Below, piece by piece: positions 14,642 through 15,344 of a DNA stretch of 15,344 bases (positions are counted from its first letter, which is position 1; each line of letters opens with the position of its first letter). The stretch lies in the NCBI GenBank assembly GCA_900550775.1, contig URTH01000027.1, positions 1-15,344 of the forward strand. Direction: 5' to 3'. This stretch comes from an uncultured Eubacteriales bacterium. GTDB taxonomy: Bacteria > Bacillota > Clostridia > Monoglobales > Monoglobaceae. The translations under genes and the position numbers were made by a program. The notes beneath the pieces were generated by a model that saw nothing but the letters and a program-made list of their open reading frames with translations, was not told where the DNA came from and searched no databases.

Positions 14642-15344
14642 ATGAAGAATACCGAAAAAACCATGGAAAAAATTGTTGCCCTGTGCAAAGGCCGCGGCTT
14701 TGTTTACGCCGGCTCCGAAATTTACGGCGGACTGGCTAACACCTGGGACTACGGCCCCTTGGGCGTCGAATTTAAAAATAATGTAAAACGTGCATGGTGG
14801 AAAAAGTTTGTTCAGGAGAGCCCGTACAATGTCGGCCTGGACGCCGCCATCTTAATGAACCCGGAAACCTGGGTGGCCTCCGGCCATGTCGGCGGATTTT
14901 CGGATCCCTTGATGGATTGTAAGGAGTGTAAAACCCGTTTTCGCGCGGATAAGCTGATTGAGGACGCCGCCGGGGTTACCGCAGACGGCTGGTCGAACGA
15001 AAAAATGTTAGACTATATCAAAGAACATCAGATTCCCTGTCCCAACTGCGGCAAGCATAACTTTACCGACATCCGAAAGTTTAACCTGATGTTTAAAACC
15101 TTCCAGGGCGTTACCGAGGACAGTAAGAACGAAATCTTCCTCCGCCCGGAAACCGCGCAGGGTATCTTTGTCAACTTTAAAAACGTGCAGCGTACCTCCA
15201 GAAAGAAGATTCCCTTTGGCATCGGCCAGATCGGAAAGTCCTTCCGCAACGAGATTACGCCCGGTAACTTTACCTTCCGTACCCGCGAGTTTGAGCAGAT
15301 GGAGCTGGAATTCTTCTGTAAGCCCGGCACCGACCTTGAGTGGT
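14642..15344 (+). CDS. glyS: Glycyl-tRNA synthetase, single-chain dimeric type (3' end cut by window)
   Basis: Charges tRNA-Gly with glycine; a class II aminoacyl-tRNA synthetase. The visible 234 residues match the single-chain homodimeric enzyme rather than the two-subunit GlyQ/GlyS form: [22 protein letters not shown] (from residue 20), GHVGGFSDP, and a zinc-binding insert with Cys93, Cys96, Cys133 and Cys136. The class II motif 2 region starts at FRNEITPG (201-208) and continues to [11 protein letters not shown] (215-225), with Arg202 as the ATP-binding arginine. The ATG is preceded by GAGGAAAGGTGA, a good though slightly spread ribosome binding site. The reading frame is intact to the window edge; class II motif 3 and the anticodon-binding domain lie beyond it. 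It has its own promoter and is divergent from spmA. Confidence 0.96.
   Translation, partial: MKNTEKTMEKIVALCKGRGFVYAGSEIYGGLANTWDYGPLGVEFKNNVKRAWWKKFVQESPYNVGLDAAILMNPETWVASGHVGGFSDPLMDCKECKTRFRADKLIEDAAGVTADGWSNEKMLDYIKEHQIPCPNCGKHNFTDIRKFNLMFKTFQGVTEDSKNEIFLRPETAQGIFVNFKNVQRTSRKKIPFGIGQIGKSFRNEITPGNFTFRTREFEQMELEFFCKPGTDLEW

Overview
The window is ordinary chromosomal housekeeping DNA from an endospore-forming, anaerobic-type Firmicute, most likely a gut Clostridium-related (class Clostridia) bacterium. This rests on strong AGGAGG ribosome binding sites, TTGACA/TATAAT-type promoters, spore-maturation genes spmA and spmB, a pyruvate phosphate dikinase of the Clostridium symbiosum type, an HPr-like protein without the phosphorylatable histidine, and a single-chain glycyl-tRNA synthetase. 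The exact genus cannot be read from the sequence. I see no phage, transposon, CRISPR array, tRNA or rRNA.

Layout, left to right. A small alarmone (ppGpp) synthetase runs leftward from its own promoter. About 340 bases of gene-free, GC-richer DNA follow, then the rightward HU gene, whose terminator also faces the end of argH. argG and argH form a leftward arginine-biosynthesis operon (citrulline + aspartate to argininosuccinate to arginine) with a near-consensus promoter, a possible operator over the transcription start, and a strong hairpin between the two genes. ruvC diverges from argG and ends at a very strong hairpin shared with the leftward nadE.

The second operon runs leftward: mtaB (tRNA methylthiotransferase), a queuosine-precursor transporter (YhhQ/QueT-like), and nadE (glutamine-dependent NAD synthetase). 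Its promoter overlaps, back to back, that of a rightward Crh/HPr-like gene. tadA (tRNA adenosine deaminase) and ppdK follow rightward, then a nitroreductase. spmA and spmB run leftward and converge on the nitroreductase at a shared hairpin. Finally glyS starts rightward from a near-consensus promoter and is cut off by the window edge.

Functional themes are translation and tRNA modification (mtaB, queuosine transport, tadA, glyS), nutrient signalling (alarmone synthetase, HPr-like protein), central metabolism (ppdK, nadE, argGH), DNA architecture and repair (HU, ruvC), and sporulation (spmAB). I found no convincing undescribed multi-gene system. The points most worth a second look are the overlapping divergent promoters with the histidine-less HPr, the mtaB leader, the gene-free block before HU, and a set of look-alike hairpins with a GTAAAA/TTTTAC core. 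Several starts were moved from the longest open frame because the Shine-Dalgarno sequence lies inside the longer form (argG, ppdK, nitroreductase, spmA, HPr-like).
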